A stretch of DNA of 36,238 nt, from positions 1 to 36,238 of the forward strand of contig MEKR01000021.1 in the NCBI GenBank assembly GCA_001767035.1. Reading direction: 5' to 3'. Position 1 is the stretch's first letter; every line of letters begins with the position of its first letter. Positions 16,500 through 23,615 of the stretch are shown in pieces. Made by a program: the position numbers and the translations under genes. Origin of the DNA: Acidobacteria bacterium RIFCSPLOWO2_02_FULL_61_28 (lineage in GTDB: Bacteria; Acidobacteriota; Terriglobia; 2-12-FULL-54-10). The notes beneath the pieces are model-generated. The model was not told where the DNA came from. It was given only the letters and a program-made list of their open reading frames with translations, and did no database searches.

Positions 16500-17666
16500 G
16501 TGATCTCCTTTCGTTTCCTCACCGTTTTTCTACTTTTCTATGTGCCTCTGATTCTGGCGGTTTGCTCGGCGGTGTACTATCTGGCGGTCTGTTGTGCCTC
16601 CGTGCTGTTCCGCCGGGAGCGGGAGCAAGGGAACGACTTCGCCCCACCCGTCTCGGTCCTGAAACCAGTTCAGGGCATCGAGCCAAGTTTTTATGCCAGC
16701 CTGGCGAGCTATTTCCGCCAAGACTATCCCGCCGTCGAGATCGTTTTCGGCTTGAGCGATCCCGCCGGGCGTGACCCGGCGCATTGGACGATTGCACAGT
16801 TGCAGCGAGACTTCCCGCGCGTTGCAGTGAAGGTGGTTGCCGTTCCGGACGCTGCGGGCGTGAATCCCAAAATGAGCAAACTGCAACGGATGATCGAAGA
16901 AGCCGCGCATGAGATTCTTGTTGTGACCGACGCCGACGTGCGCGTGGAGCCGGGTTTTCTGCGCCGGGTGGTGCGGCCGTTGGCTGACGAGCGTGTCGGG
17001 ATGGTCACCTGTCTCTATCGCGGCGTTCCCGCGAAGCAGTTTCGTTCGATCCTGGAGGCGCTCGGCATGAGCGGCGACTTTGCCGGCCAGGTACTTCTGG
17101 CGCGGCTGGCGCGAGGGGTCCGCTTTGCCCTCGGCGCGGCGATGGTCACGCGCAAGAAGCAGATCGCCGAAATCGGCGGCATTGCCCTCTGGGCCGGCTA
17201 CCTGGCTGACGACTACATCCTGGGGCGCAAGATCGCCGAAGCGGGTTACCGCGTTCACCTCTCTCATACTGTTGTCGAGACTGTGCTCCCGGATCGTACC
17301 TTTTCGGAAATGTTTCGTCAACAACTGCGCTGGGCGCGGACCATCCGCGCATGCAGCCCGCGCGGGTATCCTGGGTTGCTCCTGGCGTTCGGTGTGCCGT
17401 TGGCCTTGCTGGCCTGTTTCATTCAGCCTGACTCCCCGCCGGCGCTGGCTATTCTGGTCGCAGTCCTCTTCACTCGCTTGCTGGCTGCCTGGGTCTCGGG
17501 CGTCCTGGTTTGCCGGGATCCCGTAGTGGCCAAATACTTCTGGCTGCTTCCGCTGCGCGACTTATTGGCCTTCGGGGTCTGGGTGGCGAGCTTTTTTGGC
17601 AACGAAGTGATCTGGCGCAATGCCCGCTTCCGCCTGGAAGCCGGCGGCAAAATCAAGCCGGCGTAA
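16500..17666 (+). CDS. hpnI: BHT glucosamine-forming glycosyltransferase HpnI
   Basis: The 388-residue membrane glycosyltransferase resembles ceramide glucosyltransferases (GT21). It has an N-terminal helix (about 10-32), then PPVSVLKPVQGIEPSF. The metal-binding D-x-D is at D144-D146 (VVTDADVRVEPGF), the catalytic-region DD at 237-238 (YLADDYILG), and the Q-x-x-R-W motif at 274-278 (RQQLRWAR). C-terminal helices lie at about 290-375. HpnI attaches N-acetylglucosamine to bacteriohopanetetrol; HpnK then deacetylates it and HpnJ converts it to the cyclitol ether. hpnJ is present nearby, while no hpnK-like gene is seen. The start is GTG at 16500 with a weak ribosome-binding site. Confidence 0.85.
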   Translation: MISFRFLTVFLLFYVPLILAVCSAVYYLAVCCASVLFRREREQGNDFAPPVSVLKPVQGIEPSFYASLASYFRQDYPAVEIVFGLSDPAGRDPAHWTIAQLQRDFPRVAVKVVAVPDAAGVNPKMSKLQRMIEEAAHEILVVTDADVRVEPGFLRRVVRPLADERVGMVTCLYRGVPAKQFRSILEALGMSGDFAGQVLLARLARGVRFALGAAMVTRKKQIAEIGGIALWAGYLADDYILGRKIAEAGYRVHLSHTVVETVLPDRTFSEMFRQQLRWARTIRACSPRGYPGLLLAFGVPLALLACFIQPDSPPALAILVAVLFTRLLAAWVSGVLVCRDPVVAKYFWLLPLRDLLAFGVWVASFFGNEVIWRNARFRLEAGGKIKPA

Positions 17667-17929
17667 CCTCAGTGGGCAGTGATGAGTCAAGAGTGGTTCA
17701 TTCCGGGATGAACCCTCTCGTCAGGGCTTTTCTTCTCACCCACCACTCATCACTCGTCACTGCTTTCTGACCGCTCCCTTGCGGCCGCCGCTCGGATTCG
17801 CTCGTCACTCTCCCCTGGTCACTTCTTACTGTTCTTGTGGCCGCTTGCAACTGCGCGGCTCGGATTACCCTTTGGCACAAGAGTTGCTATCTCTCGCGGG
17901 GGCACCGATGCGGGGGAGAGGCTAGTGCC
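17667..17929. repeat. Mosaic of dispersed repeats between hpnI and the secreted protease
   Basis: This 263-base gap holds no gene. It contains AGTGATGAGT-type heptads (17677-17694) and their inverted partner CACTCATCACTCGTCACTG (17743-17761), a hairpin GGTTCAT/ATGAACC (17695-17714), and two copies of another repeat in minus orientation. Those copies are GACCGCTCCCTTGCGG...CTCGGATTCG (17769-17800) and CCGCTTGCAACTGCGCGGCT with CGGATT (17841-17866). The end holds GGGGGAGAGG (about 17912-17921), a ribosome-binding site for the TTG start at 17930. Confidence 0.75.
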
Positions 17930-18652
17930 TTGCCTAAATCAGCAAGTCTTTATGTAACAATCACTTGCATTTTTCTTGTTGGGTGGGGTAGCCTGGGGCA
18001 GATGGCTCAGGCACGCGAGCTGGCGCCGAACTCGCGCATCACTGTATACGTTTACAACTATGCCGGGGTGGATGAATCCACACTCCATCGAGCGCAACGA
18101 GTGGCAAGATACCTCTTCCGCGAAGCCGGCGTGGATGCAGTGCTGCTCGACGGTCCGTTGTCTTCCGAAGAGCAACCAGTCCAGGAGGCGGGCGAGCTAG
18201 GACCCTCCGACTTCTTCCTTCACATCCTCACACGCGAAGCGGCCGAATCGTTGGGACTTCGTAAGTATGCGCTCGGCCTAGCTCCAGGCACGCCCGATGA
18301 ACTGAACCGCAACGTGGTCTATCTATTCGACCACATCGCCGAGAAACTGGCCATAGAGGGAGGGCCGGTCCGGCCCAGCAGAATCGTTTCGAGCAGCGAC
18401 GAGAAGGCTCAAATCCTGGCTTATGGCATGGCGCACGAGATCGGTCACTTGCTGCTAGGCTCGAATTCCCATGGCCCCTTCGGGATCATGCGCGCCCGAT
18501 GGAACAAGAAGGACTTGTGCGACATCATTTGCGGCTTTTTGCTGTTCACGCCCGAAGAGTCCCAACGGATCCGGGGTGAAGTTGCTCGCCGAAACCAGGA
18601 GAAGTCCGCTCTGCGGGTTTCTGTCCCAATGTCTCCGCAGTGGGCCCGCTGA
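17930..18652 (+). CDS. Secreted HExxH metalloprotease-like protein
   Basis: The 240-residue protein has a signal-peptide-like N-terminus (about residues 6-28, SLYVTITCIFLVGWGSLGQM, cut near AQA|RE). A beta-rich segment (ITVYVYNYAGV) follows. Late in the chain is the zinc-protease motif HEIGHLLLGSNSH (H169, E170, H173, with H181 as probable third ligand) and then GIM at 185-187, which looks like a Met-turn. The spacing from the first His to the third is 12, not the metzincin 10, so this is an unusual variant. TTG at 17930 is preferred because it has a GGGGGAGAGG ribosome-binding site and starts just before the signal peptide. The frame is open from 17837, and ATG at 18002 would lose the signal. 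It converges on the TonB-dependent receptor gene. Confidence 0.65.
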   Translation: MPKSASLYVTITCIFLVGWGSLGQMAQARELAPNSRITVYVYNYAGVDESTLHRAQRVARYLFREAGVDAVLLDGPLSSEEQPVQEAGELGPSDFFLHILTREAAESLGLRKYALGLAPGTPDELNRNVVYLFDHIAEKLAIEGGPVRPSRIVSSSDEKAQILAYGMAHEIGHLLLGSNSHGPFGIMRARWNKKDLCDIICGFLLFTPEESQRIRGEVARRNQEKSALRVSVPMSPQWAR

Positions 18653-18686
18653 ATCGGACGAGAAGCGGGCGGGAGCGCGGCCCGGA

Positions 18687-21365
18687 TCAGAAGTTGAAGC
18701 GCAGGCCGAGGCCGATCTCTCGCGGGTTGCGCGCCGAGACCGGCTGACCAAACAAGGGCGAAGAAAGCACGCCGCTGTAGCGGATGAAGTTGGTGTGATT
18801 GAGCAGGTTTCGGATTTCAGCGAAGATCGTCAGTTCCGGCCCGCTGTTGCGCTGACCGCCCGGGCCTCGTCCTCCGCCCCCAGGCGGCCCGCCCCGCCCA
18901 AACGGTGGTCCTCCGGGTCCTCCCCTGCCGCCTTGCTGGAAAAAGAAGTGGGGCTCGACCGGGATATCCGGTCCGCGCCCTCGCCCGCCGGCTGATCCTC
19001 CCCGACCAGGGATCAGGGAAATCGTCTTTGACAAATTCAAATCTATGTTGAACAGTCCCGTACCCTGGGCGGAGTTGCGCGCGACGCCGGCGGGACGGTC
19101 CCGGATGACGGTATCGCGGTTGTCGTCAAAACCGGTGAGGATGTCGTAGGGCCTGCCGGAATTGGTTTGCCAGCGTGTGTTGGCGCGCAGCCCCCAGGGG
19201 AGCGAGAATTGGAGCATGGTCGAGAAGGCGTGCCGCTGATCTTGCGGCGCACGCCCCCACTCGCCGCGCAGGTTGTAGTTGTCGGCAGGAAGCGAGAAGG
19301 GACCGTCCGCGTCATTCTTCTGCGACGACAGCGCATAATTCAGCACCATGAAGGTCGGCCCCAGGCGCTGATTCACGCGGATTCCCACGGAATGGTAGGT
19401 GGAAGCGGCGGTTGACTCGAGCAACTCGATGTTCCCTCGCAACGGGTCCGGGCGCTCGATGGTGCCGGGCGGCGGAGCGTTCATGTTGCGGCTGCGGTTC
19501 AGATGAATGCCGCGGACAAAATCATACGTCAGCGCCACGGAGAACCCTTGCGGCAGCCGCTTCTCGAGCGACAGGGACGAGTTCACGGTATACGGAGCCG
19601 CCAGGTCCCGGGCGCGTGTCCGAACCGAGGCCGGGAGCACGATTTCGCCGGCCACGCCGCCGGCGAACGGGTCCGGGTACGAAGGGTTTTGGATGACGAG
19701 CTGGGACTGCCGCGTGCCGTCAAGCCGGACGAGCGAGAGGACGGTTCCGGCGTTGAGCCGCTGGTGAAACAACCCGACCCCGCCGCGGATTGCCGTCGTT
19801 CGATTGAGGGTGTAGGCAAAGCCCACTCGCGGATCGAAGTTGTTCTTATCCCCGAGATTCGTTTGCGCCTCGTAGCGGACACCGAGCGATACCATCAGCG
19901 GGGGAGCGAGCTTCCAGTCGCTTTGGAGAAACGCGCCCATCTCGAGTTGATTCAAGTCGAGCGCCGGAATGCCCTGCTGGCGGGTGAACGTGGCCGGGCG
20001 GCCCTCGCGGAACGCGTCGAGACTTGAGAACACAAACGTCCCGAGAAAATTCTGTTCGGAGCGCGTGTCGTACGACAGGTAACGCACTTGCACCCCGGTT
20101 CGGAAAGTGGCCCTGCCCCGGGAAAGCGTCAGGATGTCGGCGAACTCGTACTGCCGCTCGGACTGTTGCGAACGGTTCTGAGCGCCTCCGGACTGGAAGG
20201 CGTCCAGGACGTTGATCGCTGTACGGTCAGTTAGCGGGATGTTCTGGGACGTTTCCCGGTCGAACCGGAATCGAATTTCGTTGACCATGGAGCGGGAGAG
20301 AACGGCAGTCTCCCGAATTTGGAAGCCGTACTCGCTCGACTCGGAATTGAAAGCGCGCTCCGGCAGCGTGGTCTCGCCGACTCCCTGATTCTCTCTCCGG
20401 CGGGAAGAGCCTTCCCCGGCAAAGTTCAGGGTTTGTCGCTCCCCCAGCTTGTACTGGAGCCGGCCTTCGGCGCTCCAACGATTGCCCGGACGTACAACTG
20501 CACGGGACAAGAGGCCATCCGGCGTTACGGCGTGGATCGAATCGCTCACCTGCTCGTCGGAGCGCATGAAGGAGAGCGTCCCCGAGAGACGGTTCGGGAG
20601 CAGCGGCCCACCGATATTCGCGCGGAAGGAGCGTTGTTGATACGGTGGCTTGGTGTCGGCCAGCGCCTGCCGGGCGTTCAAGGCATCGTCCCGGAGATTG
20701 AAACTCAGGTTTCCGTGGAACTCGCCAGTCCCGGCGCGGGTAACCACCTCAATACGCCCTCGGCCCGGCCGGCTGAATTCGCTGCTGAACGGGTTGCTGT
20801 TGATCCGGATTTCCTGGATTTGATCCCTGGGGGGAAGCCTCTGTCCGGTGAAGCCATCCACGATGATCTCCGCAGCGCCGTCAGGGCTGACACCGGCCAG
20901 TTCTTGAAGGACCTGGGCCAGCTCCTCGGGCGCTTCCGGCAGGTCGCGCAAGTCTTCCGGGGTCAGCACAATCGCCGAAAGGTTGCGGTCCGGCTCCGAA
21001 CTTATGGTTGAGGTATCTTCGGGCACCTCCAGTGACTGTTCGAGCGGCGCGAGCTGGAGCGAGATCGTAAGCGGCCTCAAGCCGGGCTGGACTCGGACGG
21101 TCTCGACGTGCTGCGCGAAACTCGGGGCGGTGATCTCGATCCGGTACTCTCCGGCGGGAAGTCCCAATTGGAAATCCCCTTGCGCCCCCGTGTAGGTTCC
21201 CGCAACCTGTTGATTCTCCTGATAAATCTGGACAAAGACGCCAGGAAGAGAGGCTCCGCTGGGATCAAGCACCCGGCCGCGCAGCGCTATGCCTTGCGCC
21301 GAGCAGATTCCTGCCAGCCAAGCGGTTAGCGCCAGAAAGAGAAGGCCATCCCGCACAGAGTACAC
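18687..21365 (-). CDS. TonB-dependent receptor with carboxypeptidase-regulatory-like domain and Gly-rich tract
   Basis: The 892-residue outer-membrane protein has a signal peptide (about 1-23, LLFLALTAWLAGICSAQ). A carboxypeptidase-regulatory-like domain follows (about 25-108: LRGRVLDPSGASLPGVFVQI, then GDFQLGLPAGEYRIEITAP), then a plug region (about 130-215: VLTPEDLRDLPE, IIVDGFTGQRLP, SNPFSSEFSRPGRGRIEVVT) and a beta-barrel ending GLGLRFNF. A striking Gly/Pro/Arg-rich insertion lies near residues 800-855, just before the last strands (FFFQQGGRGGPGGPPFGRGG). The start is GTG at 21365 with a weak ribosome-binding site, and GTG at 21356 is an alternative. The ligand is unknown. The sigma/anti-sigma operon is divergent, so the receptor could be one of its targets. 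Confidence 0.87.
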   Translation of the reverse strand: MYSVRDGLLFLALTAWLAGICSAQGIALRGRVLDPSGASLPGVFVQIYQENQQVAGTYTGAQGDFQLGLPAGEYRIEITAPSFAQHVETVRVQPGLRPLTISLQLAPLEQSLEVPEDTSTISSEPDRNLSAIVLTPEDLRDLPEAPEELAQVLQELAGVSPDGAAEIIVDGFTGQRLPPRDQIQEIRINSNPFSSEFSRPGRGRIEVVTRAGTGEFHGNLSFNLRDDALNARQALADTKPPYQQRSFRANIGGPLLPNRLSGTLSFMRSDEQVSDSIHAVTPDGLLSRAVVRPGNRWSAEGRLQYKLGERQTLNFAGEGSSRRRENQGVGETTLPERAFNSESSEYGFQIRETAVLSRSMVNEIRFRFDRETSQNIPLTDRTAINVLDAFQSGGAQNRSQQSERQYEFADILTLSRGRATFRTGVQVRYLSYDTRSEQNFLGTFVFSSLDAFREGRPATFTRQQGIPALDLNQLEMGAFLQSDWKLAPPLMVSLGVRYEAQTNLGDKNNFDPRVGFAYTLNRTTAIRGGVGLFHQRLNAGTVLSLVRLDGTRQSQLVIQNPSYPDPFAGGVAGEIVLPASVRTRARDLAAPYTVNSSLSLEKRLPQGFSVALTYDFVRGIHLNRSRNMNAPPPGTIERPDPLRGNIELLESTAASTYHSVGIRVNQRLGPTFMVLNYALSSQKNDADGPFSLPADNYNLRGEWGRAPQDQRHAFSTMLQFSLPWGLRANTRWQTNSGRPYDILTGFDDNRDTVIRDRPAGVARNSAQGTGLFNIDLNLSKTISLIPGRGGSAGGRGRGPDIPVEPHFFFQQGGRGGPGGPPFGRGGPPGGGGRGPGGQRNSGPELTIFAEIRNLLNHTNFIRYSGVLSSPLFGQPVSARNPREIGLGLRFNF

Positions 21366-21519
21366 CTAGAATCTTCGACGGGTCGGACCCCCGGACGGTT
21401 CCACGATTCTATTGTCTACCATGCAAACCCGGCGCTCCTACGCAGGTTGCGGGAGACGCGCAGAATTATTCCATCGCCGGTGATCTCGCGGGGTGATTCC
21501 TGCATCCTGATAGGAATTG

Positions 21520-21547
21520 GGAACCGATCGGGGGTAAAATCTTCTGG
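21520..21547 (+). promoter_or_regulatory. Candidate ECF-type promoter for the sigma-factor operon
   Basis: GGAACC (21520-21525) and TCTGG (21543-21547) are 17 bases apart and lie 27 bases before the TTG start at 21574. GGAAC with a TC-rich -10 about 16-17 bases downstream is the general ECF promoter form, which would fit autoregulation. An ATTCCT/AGGAAT dyad with a ten-base centre (about 21496-21517) sits directly upstream. Confidence 0.3.
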
Positions 21548-21573
21548 AGAGCCGCCAGGGAAAGGGCCGCAAC

Positions 21574-22185
21574 TTGCTGGAAAAGTCCGGGTTTAATCGA
21601 TTGGATATGGAAGCGGTAGTCGCCCGGTCCGATGCGGAATTGATGCTGCGGGTGAAGGGCGGAGACGAGCGGTCCTTCGCCGACTTGTTGTCCAAGCACC
21701 GCAACCCGGTGATCAACTACCTCTATCGCATGGTGCAGAACGCGGCCATCGCCGAAGAACTGGCGCAGGATGTATTCTTGCGGGTGTATCGGGCGCGCCA
21801 CAGCTACGAGCCTACCGCCAAGTTCACGACGTGGCTCTACCGGATTGCGACCCACGTCGCGCTGAATTTTCTCCGGGACGGCCGCCATGCCCGGAATACG
21901 GCTCCGCTCGATGGCCCCGACGGCGAGCCGATCCGCGAGTTGCGCGTGACCGACCCGAACGTCGAAGACCGTCTCGTAGCCCGGACCCGCACGGTCGAGA
22001 TTCGCCGCGCTATTCTCACGCTTCCCGAGAAGCAGCGGGCGGCAGTGATTCTTCACAAGTATCACGATCTCGATTACCGGGAAATTGCCGCCACGCTCCA
22101 GTGTTCCGAGTCGGCGGTGAAGTCGCTCCTGTTCCGGGCGTATGAGACGTTGCGCGGGAGGCTGGCGCATCTGGCTGGAGGTTGA
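21574..22185 (+). CDS. ECF-type RNA polymerase sigma factor
   Basis: The 203-residue sigma-70 family protein has region 2 (about 20-92: DAELMLRVKGGDERSFADLL, YLYRMVQNAAIAEELAQDVF, TWLYRIATHVALNFLRD). A variable linker follows, then region 4 (about 135-195: ILTLPEKQRAAVILHKYHDL, DYREIAATLQCSESAVKSLL). There is no region 1.1 or 3, as expected for an ECF factor. TTG at 21574 has a GGGAAAGGG ribosome-binding-like stretch seven bases upstream. ATG at 21607 is the alternative. The next gene encodes a zinc-finger anti-sigma factor in the same operon, so activity is probably held in check until a signal acts on that partner. Confidence 0.92.
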   Translation: MLEKSGFNRLDMEAVVARSDAELMLRVKGGDERSFADLLSKHRNPVINYLYRMVQNAAIAEELAQDVFLRVYRARHSYEPTAKFTTWLYRIATHVALNFLRDGRHARNTAPLDGPDGEPIRELRVTDPNVEDRLVARTRTVEIRRAILTLPEKQRAAVILHKYHDLDYREIAATLQCSESAVKSLLFRAYETLRGRLAHLAGG

Positions 22186-22213
22186 CGCCGGAGGGTGACC
22201 CCGGAGGTTGACG
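22177..22213 (+). repeat. Three 13-base tandem repeats containing Shine-Dalgarno cores
   Basis: GGAGGTTGACGCC (22177-22189), GGAGGGTGACCCC (22190-22202) and GGAGGTTGACG (22203-22213) run directly into ATG at 22214. The first copy provides the end and stop of the sigma-factor gene, and the third provides the GGAGG ribosome-binding site of the anti-sigma gene. Change in copy number would shift stop-to-start spacing and could alter the sigma to anti-sigma ratio. Confidence 0.8.
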
Positions 22214-22741
22214 ATGATGATGAAGTGTAACGACCTGGAAACCAACGCGATTGCGTACATGGATGGCAAGCTGCCGCCGGCGCAGCGGAACGCCATGGAA
22301 CTCCACTTGGCCGTCTGCCCCGCTTGCCGGGAGCGCATCGAAGGATTCACGCAGGTCCTCGGCCTGCTCGACGAGTGGGAGGGCGTCCAGCCTTCTTCCT
22401 TCTTCCAGACCCGCCTGACGGCGCGCCTGGAAGAAGAAGCCGTTACTCAAGGTTGGTGGAAAAACGCTTGGCGGGCGTGGATTCCCCGGCCGGTCACCGG
22501 GTCTCTGTTTGCCATTGTCTTTGCCGTAGTGGTTACCGTGGGCGTAGTCCTGCTCCGTTACTCGCCGACCCCGTCCCCAGTCGAGATGAGCCAGCCGGCG
22601 GCGCCGGCTGTAGCGGTAGTCGCTTCCGCCGGGGACGAGACGGCCCTCTATCAGGATTTGCCGCTGCTCGAAGACTGGGAGGTTTTGCGAAATTTTGAAG
22701 TGTTGCAGGAATTGAGTAACACCACGCCGGTGATGCAATGA
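22214..22741 (+). CDS. Zinc-finger transmembrane anti-sigma factor
   Basis: The 175-residue protein has an N-terminal zinc-finger anti-sigma domain with H31, C35 and C38 (ELHLAVCPACRERI). A linker containing WW..AWRAW follows, then one transmembrane helix (about 86-110, LFAIVFAVVVTVGVVLL) and a short periplasmic tail rich in Ala and Pro, ending EVLRNFEVLQELSNTTPVMQ. The domain binds the cognate ECF factor at the membrane. ATG at 22214 is supported by GGAGG seven bases before it, with ATG also at 22217 and 22220. Its stop overlaps the next start (ATGA, 22738-22741), so all three genes are probably translated together. Confidence 0.88.
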   Translation: MMMKCNDLETNAIAYMDGKLPPAQRNAMELHLAVCPACRERIEGFTQVLGLLDEWEGVQPSSFFQTRLTARLEEEAVTQGWWKNAWRAWIPRPVTGSLFAIVFAVVVTVGVVLLRYSPTPSPVEMSQPAAPAVAVVASAGDETALYQDLPLLEDWEVLRNFEVLQELSNTTPVMQ

Positions 22742-23502
22742 ACCGTCTGCTTTGCTTCATACTCGTTGCCGCGATGCTGCCCGGAGTAGCCCACGCCTGG
22801 CCTGCCCTCAGCGGAGCCGAAGGGAGCGAAGTCGAGGGAGGGGCAGGCGTAAGGGAGTGGCAGGAAGCTCCGCCGCCGGGTCCGAGTCCATCGGCTAGGC
22901 CAAGGAGGCCCGGAGGCCCCGGCACGCCCCGGACGTTCGAGCGTCGCCGGCCGGGCCCTTTCCCGCCGGGCCGTCGCATGTTGTTGCCTCCGCCGTGGGT
23001 GCTGGAAGGTTTGAAGGACGCGCCGCCCGAAGAGCAGGAGCGGCTGCTTCAGAACAACCCGCGCTTCCAGGAGTTTCCCAAGGAGCGGCAGGAAGAATTG
23101 ATCGAATCCCTGCGCCGCTTCCAGCAGCTTCCCAAAGAGCGCCAGGAGGAGTTGCTGGGCCGCCTGCGGCGCTTTCAGGAGCTTTCCCCCGAGCGTCGCG
23201 AGGAATTGCGCGACCGCATGCGCCGCTTCCGGGAGATGCCTCCGGAGGAGCGCGAACGGGTCGAGCGGCGCTTCGACAACTTCCGCCGCCTCACTCCCGA
23301 GCAGCGCGCGAAGGCGCGGGAAATCTACAGCCGCCACTGGCGCTCGCTCCCGCCGGAGCGCCGCCGGGCCTTGATTGAAGAGTTCCGCCACCTGCGGATG
23401 CTTTCCCCCGAAGAGCGCGAACGCCGCCTGGCCGCGCCCGAAATCGCCGGACACTTCAACCCCGAAGAACTCGCCTTGCTCAAAGAGTTGAGCACGCTGT
23501 AA
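22738..23502 (+). CDS. Secreted Arg/Glu-rich repeat protein, DUF3106-like
   Basis: The 254-residue protein has a signal peptide (about 1-20, cut near GVAHA). A Pro/Arg/Gly-rich linker follows, then about seven helical repeats of roughly 20 residues. Each carries a form of RFQ.LPKERQEELL.RLR (for example FQEFPKERQEELIESLRRFQ and FQELSPERREELRDRMRRFR), like DUF3106 proteins often found after sigma/anti-sigma pairs in Acidobacteriota. The role is unknown; a periplasmic sensor or folding partner for the anti-sigma protein is plausible from context. Residues about 21-38 (WPALSGAEGSEVEGGAG) are encoded by a palindromic repeat inserted in frame. Start and anti-sigma stop overlap by four bases. The stop codon lies in another dispersed repeat. 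Confidence 0.8.
   Translation: MNRLLCFILVAAMLPGVAHAWPALSGAEGSEVEGGAGVREWQEAPPPGPSPSARPRRPGGPGTPRTFERRRPGPFPPGRRMLLPPPWVLEGLKDAPPEEQERLLQNNPRFQEFPKERQEELIESLRRFQQLPKERQEELLGRLRRFQELSPERREELRDRMRRFREMPPEERERVERRFDNFRRLTPEQRAKAREIYSRHWRSLPPERRRALIEEFRHLRMLSPEERERRLAAPEIAGHFNPEELALLKELSTL
22800..22848. repeat. Palindromic repeat inside coding sequence
   Basis: The arms GCCTGCCC (22800-22807) and GGGCAGGC (22841-22848) enclose CTCAGCGGAGCCGAAGGGAG and CGAAGTCGAGGGAG. The inner part resembles the widespread CCCTGAGCGAAGTCGAAGGG family of intergenic repeats. Here it lies in frame between the signal peptide and the linker of the DUF3106-like gene, where it adds about 16 codons. Confidence 0.75.
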
Positions 23503-23589
23503 TCCGAGCCGCGCGCGTCAGCAAGCGGTCACCGAGTTCTACATCCATCTCCCTGGGGTGTCCGCTCCCTCACGGTCGCGGCTCGGATT
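23501..23589. repeat. Inverted-repeat element AATCCGAGCCGCG...CGCGGCTCGGATT
   Basis: Perfect 13-base arms lie at 23501-23513 and 23577-23589 around a spacer holding GCAAGCGGTC and CCGCTCCCTCACGGTC, which extend the pairing imperfectly. The first two bases are the last two of the TAA stop of the DUF3106-like gene. Related half-copies occur at 2612-2636, 8376-8395, 17769-17800, 17841-17866 and about 29884-29935. Confidence 0.85.
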
Positions 23590-23615
23590 CTGACTTCTCC
23601 CTGTATAATTCCCCC

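Noticed and set aside
20319-21011. Long plus-strand frame opposite the second TonB-dependent receptor
   Set aside because: It is a shadow of the high-GC receptor gene, with no start signal or family motif.
22738-23502. Idea that the Arg/Glu repeat protein is a false frame in high-GC DNA
   Set aside because: It has a signal peptide, a coupled start, regular 20-residue repeats and the usual place after an anti-sigma gene.
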